From the NCBI RefSeq assembly GCF_030269645.1, contig NZ_BSTR01000004.1, positions 1 through 64,000 of the forward strand: a DNA stretch of 64,000 nucleotides, given 5' to 3'. The notes under the pieces are model-generated. The model was not told the origin of the DNA and did not search any database. It saw only the letters and a program-made list of their open reading frames with translations. Shown here piece after piece: positions 38,967 through 50,153 of the stretch (position 1 is its first letter; every line of letters starts with the position of its first letter). The translations under genes were made by a program, and so were the position numbers. This DNA comes from Actinokineospora sp. NBRC 105648 (GTDB lineage: Bacteria > Actinomycetota > Actinomycetes > Mycobacteriales > Pseudonocardiaceae).

Positions 38967-40106
38967 ATGCCCCGTGCCTTGGCCGCGCTGTGCGCCGCCG
39001 CCGTCTCGGCGGGCGCGCTCGCCTCCCCCGCCGCAGCGACCCCCGACCACCCCCGCCACCCGGACCACCGCGGCGTTCGCCTGATCGGCGAGCGCACCGT
39101 CCCCAACGCCCTGCCGTTCCAGGGCACCACCGTCGGCGGGCTCTCCGGGATCGACCGGGACCCGCGCACCGGCGGGTACGTCCTGATCAGCGACGACCGG
39201 TCGGACCGCCAGCCCGCGCGGTTCTACACCGCCCGCATCGACGTCCGCCCCGACGGCCTCGGGCCGGTGGAGTTCACCTCGACGCACCCGTTCCTGCGCC
39301 CGGACGGCAAGACCTACCCGCCGTTGGCCACCGGCGACGGGACGACCGTCGACCCCGAGGACATCCGCGTCGACCCGTGGACCGGGGACTACACCTGGAG
39401 CCAGGAGGGCGAGCGCCGCCCGAACGTGCTCATCGACCCGTCGGTGCGCTCGGCGAAGCGGGATGGCTCGTTCGCCCGCGAGCTGCCGCTGCCCGCGAAC
39501 CTGAAGATGACCGCCGACCGCGGCCCGCGGCAGAACCTGGTGCTCGAGGGCCTGACCTACGCGGCCCTGGGGTCGCTCGTGGTCACCTCCGTCGAGGGCC
39601 CGCTGCTGCAGGACGGCCCGGTGGCCGACGCCGAGCACGGCGCGCTGTCGCGGATCGTGGTGCAGACCCGGTCGGGTCACCAGCTGGCGCAGTACGCCTA
39701 CCCGCAGGAGCCGGTGTTCGCCCGGCCGGTCCCGCCGACCGGGGCGTCGAGCACCGGTGTCACCTCGATCCTGGCCGTGGACCCGGTCGACCCGACCCGG
39801 TTCCTGGTGCTGGAGCGCTCCTTCGTGCAGGGCGTGGGCAACAAGGTCCGGGTGTTCGAGGTCGACACCCGCGGTGCCACCGACGTCGCCCGGCGCGACC
39901 TGGCCGACCCGGCCGGGGTCCGGCCGGTGCGCAAGCGGCTGGTGGCCGACCTCGCCGACCTCGGTTTGTCCACTGTGGACAACATCGAGGGGATGTCGTG
40001 GGGCCCGGTGCTGCGCGGCGGGGAGCGCTCGTTGCTGCTGGTCAGCGATGACAACTTCGCCACCACCCAGGTCACCCAGCTGGTGGCGCTGGGTGTCCGG
40101 CTCTAG
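38967..40106 (+). CDS. Secreted phytase-like/esterase-like protein (379 aa)
   Basis: Signal peptide at the chosen ATG 38967 (MPRALAALCAAAVSAGALASPAAA). The mature part is a Phytase-like (beta-propeller) domain: GGLSGIDRDPRTGGYVLISDD, DPEDIRVDPWTGDYTWSQEG, NLVLEGLTY, DNIEGMSWGP, LLLVSDDNF. The family is often annotated esterase-like activity of phytase family; the true substrate is not known. The frame extends 20 codons further upstream, where a GTG could also serve as start. Upstream of leuS in the same orientation. Confidence 0.85.
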   Translation: MPRALAALCAAAVSAGALASPAAATPDHPRHPDHRGVRLIGERTVPNALPFQGTTVGGLSGIDRDPRTGGYVLISDDRSDRQPARFYTARIDVRPDGLGPVEFTSTHPFLRPDGKTYPPLATGDGTTVDPEDIRVDPWTGDYTWSQEGERRPNVLIDPSVRSAKRDGSFARELPLPANLKMTADRGPRQNLVLEGLTYAALGSLVVTSVEGPLLQDGPVADAEHGALSRIVVQTRSGHQLAQYAYPQEPVFARPVPPTGASSTGVTSILAVDPVDPTRFLVLERSFVQGVGNKVRVFEVDTRGATDVARRDLADPAGVRPVRKRLVADLADLGLSTVDNIEGMSWGPVLRGGERSLLLVSDDNFATTQVTQLVALGVRL

Positions 40107-40139
40107 AGCGGTTGGCGAAACGACGTGGCCGGTGTGCGG

Positions 40140-40152
40140 TAACCTTGGGTCA
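40140..40152 (+). promoter_or_regulatory. Leaderless promoter of the leuS leader
   Basis: TAACCT (40140-40145) is a TAnnnT-type -10 hexamer with six bases before the ATG of the leader peptide at 40152. This is the spacing seen for leaderless transcripts in actinobacteria. No clear -35 element and no Shine-Dalgarno is present. Confidence 0.6.
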
Positions 40153-40190
40153 TGAGCACTGCCCGCCTGCTCCTTGGTCGGCCGCGCTGA
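40152..40190 (+). CDS. leuS leader peptide (12 aa)
   Basis: A 12-residue open frame, MSTARLLLGRPR, with three consecutive leucine codons (CTG CTC CTT), the last being rare in this genome. It is followed by mutually exclusive-looking hairpins and a U-tailed terminator before leuS. This is the layout of ribosome-mediated attenuation: stalling at Leu codons when charged tRNA-Leu is scarce would favour readthrough into leuS. Too short for gene finders. Confidence 0.7.
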   Translation: MSTARLLLGRPR

Positions 40191-40247
40191 CCAGCACCAG
40201 TTGGTGAGCGCGGCAACCCTCCATGCCCTCGGGCTGGGGGGTTTTCG
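40185..40247 (+). terminator. leuS attenuator (hairpins and terminator)
   Basis: A first hairpin uses CACCA/TGGTG with outer CGCT/AGCG around 40185-40210 and overlaps the leader stop. The terminator is formed by AACCCTCC (40215-40222) and GGGGGGTT (40236-40243), followed by TTCG/CTT. It lies about 85 bp upstream of leuS, with no gene between. A T-box is not present. Confidence 0.65.
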
Positions 40248-40328
40248 CTTCTCCGCAGTGATTGTCGAACCGGTTCGACCCTCTCGACCAAGGCGGCAGG
40301 CCGCACCCAGCGCGGAAGGACTTCACCC

Positions 40329-43160
<2,832 letters not shown>

Positions 43161-43218
43161 CGAGGTGCTGTGACGGTTCCTGTGCTGGGCCCGTTGACCG
43201 GGCGGGCCCGGCGCGGGC

Positions 43219-43959
43219 TCAGTGCAGGCCGACCTCGCGGGTGAGGTCGGCCAGCATCGAGTCGAACAGCGGGCCCGCGTCGGTCACCGGGAACGGGAAC
43301 TGGCCGAACACCTCGAGCGCGACCTGGCCGTAGAGGCGCACCCAGAACTGGAGCATCGCGTACGCGGTGTCGACGCCGAGCAGGTCGGCGGGCACGTCCA
43401 CGCCCGACTCGGCCATCGTGGTGAGCAGGTCGAGGCGGAACCGCTCGAGGTCGGGGACCAGGGCCGCGGGCACTTCGACGTCCGGGCGGGTGGAGAGCAG
43501 GCCGTTGGCCAGCACCCGACCGGCCACGGTCAGGAAGATCCGCCCGAACGAGTCCTTCGCGGCGTCCTTGCCGTCCGGGCCCGCCGGGCAGTTCACCCCG
43601 GGCTCCGACGGTGAGGCGAACACCAGGGTGAACTCCTGCGGGTGCGCCAGCGCCCAGGCGCGGAAGCCGCGGCAGATGGCCAGGACCTGGCCGAGGTGGT
43701 CGGACTCGGGCACCGGTGCCAGGTCGTTGCCCAGTTCGACGGCGAGGTCGGCGCAGACGTCCGCGCGCAGGTGCTCGACCAGGTCCTCGCGCGAGGTGTA
43801 GTAGCGGTAGAGCGCGGGCGCGGTGATGCCCAGCTCGCGGGCGATCGCGCGCAGGGTGACCGCCTGTGGGCCGTCGTTCACCAGCAGTGCCCTGGCCTGC
43901 TGCCGGATCTCGCGGTCGGTGGCCGCGCGACCGCGCTCTCGGCGTGTGGCCTGCGTCAT
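43219..43959 (-). CDS. TetR-family repressor (246 aa)
   Basis: N-terminal helix-turn-helix TLRAIARELGITAPALYRYYTSREDLVEHL, then a TetR_C ligand domain of the type with a long C-terminal half (WHG-like, FRAWALAHPQEFTLVF). ATG 43959 with GGAGACC upstream is preferred over the longer frame. Divergent from the MMPL transporter, with operator-like repeats between them, so it likely represses both. Confidence 0.92.
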   Translation of the reverse strand: MTQATRRERGRAATDREIRQQARALLVNDGPQAVTLRAIARELGITAPALYRYYTSREDLVEHLRADVCADLAVELGNDLAPVPESDHLGQVLAICRGFRAWALAHPQEFTLVFASPSEPGVNCPAGPDGKDAAKDSFGRIFLTVAGRVLANGLLSTRPDVEVPAALVPDLERFRLDLLTTMAESGVDVPADLLGVDTAYAMLQFWVRLYGQVALEVFGQFPFPVTDAGPLFDSMLADLTREVGLH

Positions 43960-43978
43960 CGTCGGTCTCCGAGCTCTT

Positions 43979-44031
43979 GTGAACGGCGTTAACCGTTCCG
44001 TATGGTCGGCCATGAGTGAACGGTGTTTACG
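43979..44031. promoter_or_regulatory. Two TetR operator copies between tetR and mmpL
   Basis: The first is an inverted repeat, GAACGG (43981-43986) and CCGTTC (43993-43998) around CGTTAA. The second, about 35 bp away, repeats the left half as TGAACGGTGTTTAC. Both lie in the 150-bp divergent promoter region. Confidence 0.65.
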
Positions 44032-44107
44032 AGCATCGCACGGGACCCCGACGGTAGTCGCCGGACGTGGTCACCACCACTCACCGGGCAATCGGGAGGA
44101 ATCACCT

Positions 44108-46258
44108 ATGTTCGCCACCTGGGGAACGGTCGTCCACGGCAAGCGGTGGGTGGTGCTGGTGGCCACCCTGGTGATCACCCTCGGCGGCGGGCTCTGGGGC
44201 CTGGGCGTGTTCGACAAGCTCACCCAGGGCGGCTACGAGGACCCGGCGAGCGAGTCCTCCCAGGTCAACCGGATCGTGCAGGACGAGCTCGGCCAGAAGC
44301 CCGCCGACGTGGTGCTGCTCTACACCGCGCCGCCGAACAAGACCGTCGACGACGCCGAGGTCGCTCAGCGGGTGACCGCCGCGCTCGCGCAGCTGCCCGC
44401 GGACAGCGTCGCCCAGCGGGTCGACTACTGGTCGGCCAAGCAGCCCGCGCTGGCCAGCCCGGACAAGCACCTGGCGATGGCGACGATCACCCTCGCCGGT
44501 GACACCTTCGACGCCCACCAGCAGTCCTACGACCGGATCAAGGACCGGCTGGTCGTCGACGGCGTGCCGACCCAGGTGGGCGGCAAGGTGCCCACCGAGC
44601 AGGCGATGACGGCGCGGTCCACCGCCGACCTGACCGTGGCCGAGGCGATCTCGCTGCCGGTCACCCTGGTCCTGCTGGTGCTGATCTTCGGCAGCCTGGT
44701 CGCCGCCGCGCTGCCGGTGCTGGTCGGCGGCCTGTCGATCTTCGGCGCGCTGGGCGTGCTGCGGCTGCTGAGCCTGGGCTTGGAGGTCAACACCTTCGCG
44801 GTCAACGTGGCGACCCTGCTCGGGCTGGGCATGGCGATCGACTACGGCCTGTTCACCGTCGGGCGCTTCCGCGAGGAGCTCGCCGAGGGGCGCACCCCGG
44901 CCCAGGCGGTCCGCCGGACCGTGGCCACCGCGGGCCGCACGGTGGCCTTCTCCGCGACGCTGCTGGTGATCGCGCTCGCCGGGCTGCTGGTGTTCCCGAT
45001 GGACTTCCTCAAGTCGATGGCCTACGGCGGCATGTCCGCGGTCGCCATCGCCGCGATCCTGTCGCTGACGCTGCTGCCCGCGCTGCTGGGCGTCCTCGGC
45101 CACCGCGTCGACAAGCTCTCGCTGCCCTGGCGCCGCCGGGCCGCGGGCGGCGAGTCCCGCTTCCTCGGCCGGATCGCCGACGCGGTGATGAAGCGGCCGG
45201 TGTGGTTCGCCGCGCCGATCGTCGCGGTGCTGGTGCTGCTGGCGCTGCCGTTCGGCAACGTGCAGTTCGGCGGCGCCGATGAGCGCCAGCTCCCGCCGGG
45301 CGACCCGCACCGGGCGACCGCCGAGGCCATCGCGGCCAACTTCCCGGCGGCGGGCTCGAACACGGCCAAGATCGTGCTGCGCGGCACCGGTGGGCCGCCG
45401 AGCCAGGCGACCGTGCAGGCCTACACCGCCGCCGCCTTCCAGGTTCCCGGCGTGCTGGACGTGAAGCCGACCGGCGCGGGCGGCGACGTCGTCCTGCTCA
45501 CCGCCCCGTTGGCGGGTGACGCCTCCTCGACCGAGGCGCGCTCGGCGGTCGACGGGTTGCGCGCGGTGCCCTCGGACGCGCAGGTCCTCGTCGGCGGGCA
45601 GCCCGCGCTGGTGGGCGACTCGGTGCGGGTGATCGTCGACCGGGTGCCGTGGATGGTGGGGATCCTGGTCGCGGCCACGCTGGTGCTGATGTTCCTGGCG
45701 TTCGGGTCGGTGCTGCTGCCGATCAAGGCGGTGGTGATGAGCGCGCTGAGCCTGTCGGCGACCTTCGGCGTGCTGGTGTTCGTCTTCCAGGAGGGGCACG
45801 GCACCGGGTTCCTCGGCGTGACACCGCAACCGGCGCAGGCCGGGATGATGGTGCTGATCGGTGCCGTGGTCTTCGGCCTGTCCACCGACTACGAGACGTT
45901 CCTGCTGGCCAGGATGGTCGAGGCCCGGCACTCCGGGCTGTCCACCCGGGACGCGGTGCGCACCGGCCTGGTGCGCACCGGCCGGATGATCACCGCCGCC
46001 GCGCTGCTGCTGGGCGTGGTCACCGGCGCCTTCGGCATGTCCTCGCTGGCGAGCATGCGGTTCATCGGCCTGGGCATGCTGGTCGCCCTGGCCCTGGACG
46101 CCACCGTGGTGCGGATGCTGCTCGTGCCTGCTGTGCTGCGCCTGTTCGGCGACGCCGCCTGGTGGGCCCCCGGCCCGCTGCGCAGGCTGCAGGAGCGGGC
46201 CGGGCTGTCCGAGGTCGAGCGGCCCGAGGACGCCCGCGAACTGGAGCGGGTGGGCTAG
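44108..46258 (+). CDS. MMPL/RND-family transporter (716 aa)
   Basis: Two repeats, each with a large extracytoplasmic loop and about six membrane segments. The second-helix signature GLGMAIDYGLFTVGRFREEL appears in the first half, and VFGLSTDYETFLLARMVE in the second, both carrying the conserved Asp-Tyr pair needed for proton relay. In actinobacteria the family exports lipids or hydrophobic compounds. ATG 44108 with GGGAGGA 7 nt upstream. Controlled by the divergent TetR. Confidence 0.93.
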   Translation: MFATWGTVVHGKRWVVLVATLVITLGGGLWGLGVFDKLTQGGYEDPASESSQVNRIVQDELGQKPADVVLLYTAPPNKTVDDAEVAQRVTAALAQLPADSVAQRVDYWSAKQPALASPDKHLAMATITLAGDTFDAHQQSYDRIKDRLVVDGVPTQVGGKVPTEQAMTARSTADLTVAEAISLPVTLVLLVLIFGSLVAAALPVLVGGLSIFGALGVLRLLSLGLEVNTFAVNVATLLGLGMAIDYGLFTVGRFREELAEGRTPAQAVRRTVATAGRTVAFSATLLVIALAGLLVFPMDFLKSMAYGGMSAVAIAAILSLTLLPALLGVLGHRVDKLSLPWRRRAAGGESRFLGRIADAVMKRPVWFAAPIVAVLVLLALPFGNVQFGGADERQLPPGDPHRATAEAIAANFPAAGSNTAKIVLRGTGGPPSQATVQAYTAAAFQVPGVLDVKPTGAGGDVVLLTAPLAGDASSTEARSAVDGLRAVPSDAQVLVGGQPALVGDSVRVIVDRVPWMVGILVAATLVLMFLAFGSVLLPIKAVVMSALSLSATFGVLVFVFQEGHGTGFLGVTPQPAQAGMMVLIGAVVFGLSTDYETFLLARMVEARHSGLSTRDAVRTGLVRTGRMITAAALLLGVVTGAFGMSSLASMRFIGLGMLVALALDATVVRMLLVPAVLRLFGDAAWWAPGPLRRLQERAGLSEVERPEDARELERVG

Positions 46259-46264
46259 GGACGC

Positions 46265-46308
46265 CACCGGCGCCGATCGCTCGGGGGGCTACACGATCGA
46301 CGCCGGTG
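46265..46308 (+). terminator. Hairpin after mmpL
   Basis: CACCGGCGCCGATCG (46265-46279) and CGATCGACGCCGGTG (46294-46308) form a 15-bp stem with one mismatch, starting 7 bp past the mmpL stop. There is no U tract, as is common for high-GC actinobacterial terminators. The remaining gap to 46479 holds no gene that I can see. Confidence 0.7.
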
Positions 46309-46479
46309 ACATGCAGCCGGCCGGAGCCGGCTCCCGGCACGAGGCCGGGGTTCACTGCGCACCCATGGGGTGCGTCACAACTGACGCACAGTGTCGCACT
46401 CTGGATCCGATCGACTACCTGATCGTTCACACTTGCGCACGTTCGCTATTGGCAACGGCCTCTGACTAGGAGTGATGCC

Positions 46480-47301
46480 GTGGTGGGGGCAGTTGTGGTA
46501 GTGGGCTCGGCCAACGCGGATCTGGTGGTCCAGGTGGCCCGGCGGCCCGGTGCGGGCGAGACCGTCCTGGGGTCGGACGCCCGGGTGCTGCCCGGCGGGA
46601 AGGGCGCCAACACCGCGGTTGCCGCGGCCCGGACGGGCGCGGCGGTGTCCTTCGTCGGGGCGGTCGGCCAGGACGGCCACGGCGACCTGCTGCTGGGATC
46701 GCTGAGCGCGGCCGGGTTGGACGTCACCCGGGTCCGGCGGGTCGACCGGCCGACCGGGATCGCCCACATCGCGGTGACGCCGGACGGGGAGAACTCGATC
46801 GTGGTCTCCCCCGGCGCGAACGGCGCGCTGACGCCCGCGGACGTCGAGCTCGGGGACGCGCGGGTGCTCGCGGTCTCGCTCGAGGTACCGGTCGCCGTGG
46901 CCGAGCACGCGGTGGCACTGGCCGAGCGGCTCGGCGTGCGGGCGGTGGTGAACCTGTCGCCGGTGGTGGAGCTCTCGGCGGCGGCGTTGGCGGTGCTCGA
47001 CCCGGTAGTGGTCAACGAGCACGAGGCGGCGCTGCTGGGATCCTCGATCGAGGTGTGCAGGTCGGTGGTGATCACGATGGGTGGGCGTGGGGCCGTTGTC
47101 GTCACCTCCAGCGGCACGGCGGAGATTCCCGCGCCCGAGGTCGAGGTCGTCGACACGACCGGGGCGGGCGACGCGTTCGTCGGCGCGCTGGCGTCGGCCC
47201 TCGCGGCGGGCGACGACCTGCTGGCCGCCGCCCGCCGCGCGGTGGAGTTCGCCTCTCGGACAGTCACCCGTCCCGGCGCGCAGTCCTCTTACGCCTGGTA
47301 A
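46480..47301 (+). CDS. rbsK: Ribokinase, PfkB family (273 aa)
   Basis: Sugar kinase. N-terminal signature VVVGSANADLVVQV and the glycine-rich LPGGKGANTAVAAAR (PfkB signature 1). The catalytic-base motif is DTTGAGDAFVGALASAL (PfkB signature 2, Asp of GAGD). NEHEAALLG and VITMGGRGAV are also typical. Ribokinase is the best guess, but other PfkB substrates are possible. No ribose transporter is adjacent. GTG start with AGGAG upstream. Confidence 0.85.
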   Translation: MVGAVVVVGSANADLVVQVARRPGAGETVLGSDARVLPGGKGANTAVAAARTGAAVSFVGAVGQDGHGDLLLGSLSAAGLDVTRVRRVDRPTGIAHIAVTPDGENSIVVSPGANGALTPADVELGDARVLAVSLEVPVAVAEHAVALAERLGVRAVVNLSPVVELSAAALAVLDPVVVNEHEAALLGSSIEVCRSVVITMGGRGAVVVTSSGTAEIPAPEVEVVDTTGAGDAFVGALASALAAGDDLLAAARRAVEFASRTVTRPGAQSSYAW

Positions 47302-47327
47302 ATGGCTCTAGTACTCCTTAACGGCGG

Positions 47328-47888
47328 TCAAGCCCGGATCGCGCGGGTGAAGAGCTCCACCAGTTCGTGCGCGTAGGTGTCCGGGTCGATGTCGGAGTCG
47401 GCCGCCGCGTCGATGCCCGCGGCGACCGTGCCCGCCATGATCGCGGGGTCGAACCCGCCGAACACGCCCTCGCGCTGCCCCTGGGTGAACTGGCGCTGGA
47501 GCCTGCCCACCCGGAACTCGTGGAGCACCACGGCGAGGTCCGGCGCGCCCGCGGCGACCTCGCGGAGCACCCGGATCTGCTCGCGGTGCGTGTGCAGCAG
47601 TTCCACCTGGGCGGCGATGTAGACCCGGACCATCTCGACCCGGTCGGTGACGCCGTCGAGCCGGGCGTTGACCAGTTCGTCCACCTGGCCGAGGGCGGCG
47701 ATGAGGACGGCCATGTCCAGGTCGCCCTTGTTCTTGAAGTGGTAGGAGATCAGCCGGGTGCTGCTCAGGCCCGCGTGCGCGACGATCCGGGCGAAGGACG
47801 CCTGGGCGTAGCCGTGCTCGGCGATCACCTCGATGGCGGCGTCGACGATCTGCTGGCGGCGGGCCGCCTCGGTGACTGTTACCTGCAT
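47328..47888 (-). CDS. TetR-family regulator (186 aa)
   Basis: Helix-turn-helix ASFARIVAHAGLSSTRLISYHFKNKGDL. The C-terminal domain is short. The ATG at 47888 has no Shine-Dalgarno, but TACTAT lies six bases upstream on the minus strand, so the message is probably leaderless. Divergent from the PLP decarboxylase, which it may regulate. Tail-to-tail with the ribokinase gene. Confidence 0.88.
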   Translation of the reverse strand: MQVTVTEAARRQQIVDAAIEVIAEHGYAQASFARIVAHAGLSSTRLISYHFKNKGDLDMAVLIAALGQVDELVNARLDGVTDRVEMVRVYIAAQVELLHTHREQIRVLREVAAGAPDLAVVLHEFRVGRLQRQFTQGQREGVFGGFDPAIMAGTVAAGIDAAADSDIDPDTYAHELVELFTRAIRA

Positions 47889-47919
47889 GAGTAAATAGTA
47901 ACACGGCTGAGTAAATCCC
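47885..47919. promoter_or_regulatory. Direct repeats TGAGTAAAT over the tetR promoter
   Basis: TGAGTAAAT occurs twice in 32 bp (starting at about 47887 and 47908). The first copy covers the tetR start codon and its TACTAT -10 element. The position suits an autoregulatory operator, although TetR sites are usually inverted rather than direct repeats. Confidence 0.45.
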
Positions 47920-47931
47920 TGGTCGGCGAAG

Positions 47932-49173
47932 ATGGCGGGCATGGATCTGCCTGACACCTCCCTGCCCGAGCACGGCACCCCGCGCGAAGAGCTCTTCGCC
48001 GACCTGCGCGCCCGCAAGACGGCCGACGCCGACTGGCGCGGGGGCCGAACGTGGAGCCTGGTGTACCCGGCGGGCGAGGACGTCGACGCGGTCCTCAAGG
48101 AGGCGCACGACCTCTACCTGTACGAGAACGCGCTCAACCCCTTCCGCTTCCCGTCGCTGGCCGACATGGAGCGCGAGGTGGTGGCGATGACCGCCGGGCT
48201 GCTGCACGCCCCCGCCGGGGCGTCCGGCTCGATGACCTCCGGCGGCACCGAGTCGATCATGCAGGCGGTCCGGGTCGCCCGAGATCGGGCCCGCGCCGAG
48301 CGGGGCGTGACCGAGCCGACGCTGGTGGTGCCGCGCTCGGCGCACCCGGCGTTCGCCAAGGGCGCCAAGTACTTCGGGCTGGAGCTGGTGCAGATCCCGC
48401 TCGACGACGACCTGCGCGCGGACGTGCACGCGGCCGCCGACCTGATCGACGACCGGACCGCGCTGGTCGCCGGGTCGGCGCCGAACTACCCGCACGGCGT
48501 GGTCGACCCCATCCCGGAACTGGCCGCGCTGGCCGCTTCACGCGGGGTGCCCTTCCACACCGACGCGTGCGTCGGCGGGTTCTTGCTGCCGTTCATGGAG
48601 CGGGCCGGGCGGGAGGTGCCGCCCTTCGACTTCCGGGTGCCGGGGGTGACGACGATGTCCGCCGACGTGCACAAGTACGGCTACGCGACCAAGGGCGCGT
48701 CGGTGGTGCTGCACCGCGCGGGTGAGCACGTCTTGCAGTACCAGGCGTTCTTGTACCAAGACTGGCCCGGCGGCCTCTATGGCTCGTTGGCGTTGGCGGG
48801 CGCGCGACCCGCGGCTCCAGTGGCGGCCGCGTGGGCGGTGCTGAAGTACCTGGGTGTGGACGGGTACGTGAAGCACGTCGAGCGGATCTTGGCCACTGCG
48901 TCGGCGATCCGCGAGGGTGTGCGCGAGCTCGGGCTGCGCGTGCTCGGCGACCCGGTGGCCTCGGTGATCGCGTTCACCGGTGAGCGGATCATGGCCGTCG
49001 GCGACCTGATGGACGACCGCGGCTGGCACCTGGACCGGCAGAACGACCCGGACGCACTGCACCTGATGGTGTCCCCCGAGCACGACCGGGTGGTCGGCCA
49101 GTTCCTCGCCGACCTGCGCGACGCCGTCGCGAACGCGGGCGAGTCGCGCGGGGTGCAGGCCCGGTACAGCTAG
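47932..49173 (+). CDS. PLP-dependent decarboxylase/lyase, group II (413 aa)
   Basis: Fold-type I PLP enzyme related to sphingosine-1-phosphate lyase and glutamate decarboxylase. Motifs: GSMTSGGTESIMQAVRVARD (PLP phosphate binding), FHTDACVGGF (Asp contacting PLP) and the lysine in SADVHKYGYATKGAS (Lys248). Substrate unknown. ATG 47932 is used; ATG 47941 three codons later is an equally good start. Divergent from a TetR regulator. Confidence 0.85.
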   Translation: MAGMDLPDTSLPEHGTPREELFADLRARKTADADWRGGRTWSLVYPAGEDVDAVLKEAHDLYLYENALNPFRFPSLADMEREVVAMTAGLLHAPAGASGSMTSGGTESIMQAVRVARDRARAERGVTEPTLVVPRSAHPAFAKGAKYFGLELVQIPLDDDLRADVHAAADLIDDRTALVAGSAPNYPHGVVDPIPELAALAASRGVPFHTDACVGGFLLPFMERAGREVPPFDFRVPGVTTMSADVHKYGYATKGASVVLHRAGEHVLQYQAFLYQDWPGGLYGSLALAGARPAAPVAAAWAVLKYLGVDGYVKHVERILATASAIREGVRELGLRVLGDPVASVIAFTGERIMAVGDLMDDRGWHLDRQNDPDALHLMVSPEHDRVVGQFLADLRDAVANAGESRGVQARYS

Positions 49174-49189
49174 CGGCCCGGTGGTACAG

Positions 49190-50083
49190 CTAAGAGCGCG
49201 CCACTTCGCTCAGGGCTTGCCGCACAGCCAGGACGAGCGGGTGGGTCTCGCGGCCACGGCGGATCGCCGCGAAGACCCGCCGGGTCGGTGGATCGGACAC
49301 CGGCACCACCCGCGGCAGGTCGGCGGGGCGCAGCGCGGTCCGCGGGATCATCGCGACCCCCACGCCGACCTCGACCAGCGCGGCCTCGGCGGCGAAGTCG
49401 TCGGAGGTGTGCGTGACCCGCGGCGCGAACCCGGCGTCGGCACACGCCGCGAGCAGCACGTCGCGGCACGGGTTGCCGGGCAGCGGGACCACCCAGTCGT
49501 CGCCGGTGAGGTCCGACAGCCCGATCTCCGCCTTGCCGACGAGCCGGTGCCCGGGCGGCAGGAGCGCGTCGAACGGCTCGGCGTAGAGCGGGTCGCGGAC
49601 CACCCGGCGGTCCTGCTCGGCGCTCTCGGCCCGGTGGTGCATGGTGATCGCGATGTCGATCTCCCCGTCGAGCAGCATCGGCAGGCTCTGCTGCCCCTCG
49701 GCGTCGCGCACCAGCACGGTCACCCCGGGCGCGGAGACCCGCAGCGCGCTGATCGCGGGCGCCACCACCTGGGTGATCGCCGAGGCGAACGCGGCCACCC
49801 GGACCTGCCCGACCTCACCGGAGCCGTAGGCGGCCATCCTGGCCTCGGCCCGGTCCAGCTCGGCCAGGACCGCGTCGGCGTGCTCGACCAGCAGCTCCCC
49901 CGCCGCCGTCAGCCACACCCGCCTGCCCTTGCGCCGCAGCAGCTCCTGCCCGACCTCCGACTCCAGCGCGCTGAGCTGCTGGGACACCGCCGACGGGGTC
50001 AGGTGCAACGCCTGCCCGGCCGCCGTCACCGTGCCGTGGTCGGCGAGCGCCCGCAGGACCCGCAGTCGTCGAGGGTCAATCAT
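49190..50083 (-). CDS. LysR-family transcriptional regulator (297 aa)
   Basis: N-terminal winged helix with RRLRVLRALADHGTVTAAGQ and LTPSAVSQQLSALESEVG, followed by a periplasmic-binding-protein-like effector domain. ATG 50083 has no Shine-Dalgarno and CACTAT six bases upstream on the minus strand. A 15-bp tandem repeat covers the upstream region. Stop-to-stop with the PLP decarboxylase gene (16 bp). Confidence 0.92.
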   Translation of the reverse strand: MIDPRRLRVLRALADHGTVTAAGQALHLTPSAVSQQLSALESEVGQELLRRKGRRVWLTAAGELLVEHADAVLAELDRAEARMAAYGSGEVGQVRVAAFASAITQVVAPAISALRVSAPGVTVLVRDAEGQQSLPMLLDGEIDIAITMHHRAESAEQDRRVVRDPLYAEPFDALLPPGHRLVGKAEIGLSDLTGDDWVVPLPGNPCRDVLLAACADAGFAPRVTHTSDDFAAEAALVEVGVGVAMIPRTALRPADLPRVVPVSDPPTRRVFAAIRRGRETHPLVLAVRQALSEVARS

Positions 50084-50093
50084 CTGTCCATAG

Positions 50094-50153
50094 TGGCAGG
50101 TCAGACAGTGGCAGGTCAGGCAGTGCCAGATCGGGGAGCGGCAGGTCAGAGCC
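50094..50153. repeat. Four 15-bp tandem repeats upstream of lysR
   Basis: Units start at 50094, 50109, 50124 and 50139: TGGCAGGTCAGACAG, TGGCAGGTCAGGCAG, then two diverged units. They fill the 62-bp space between the lysR start and the stop of the next upstream gene and run into its last codons. No coding role in lysR. Confidence 0.88.

Noticed and set aside
40190-40328. T-box riboswitch upstream of leuS
   Set aside because: The conserved T-box sequence (AGGGTGGNACCGCG) and specifier stem are not visible. A leader peptide with Leu codons explains the hairpins better.
50094-50153. Coding extension of lysR through the 15-bp repeats
   Set aside because: The frame is open but would place Cys/His-rich repeats before a complete LysR helix-turn-helix that already begins at the usual MIDPRRL-type start.
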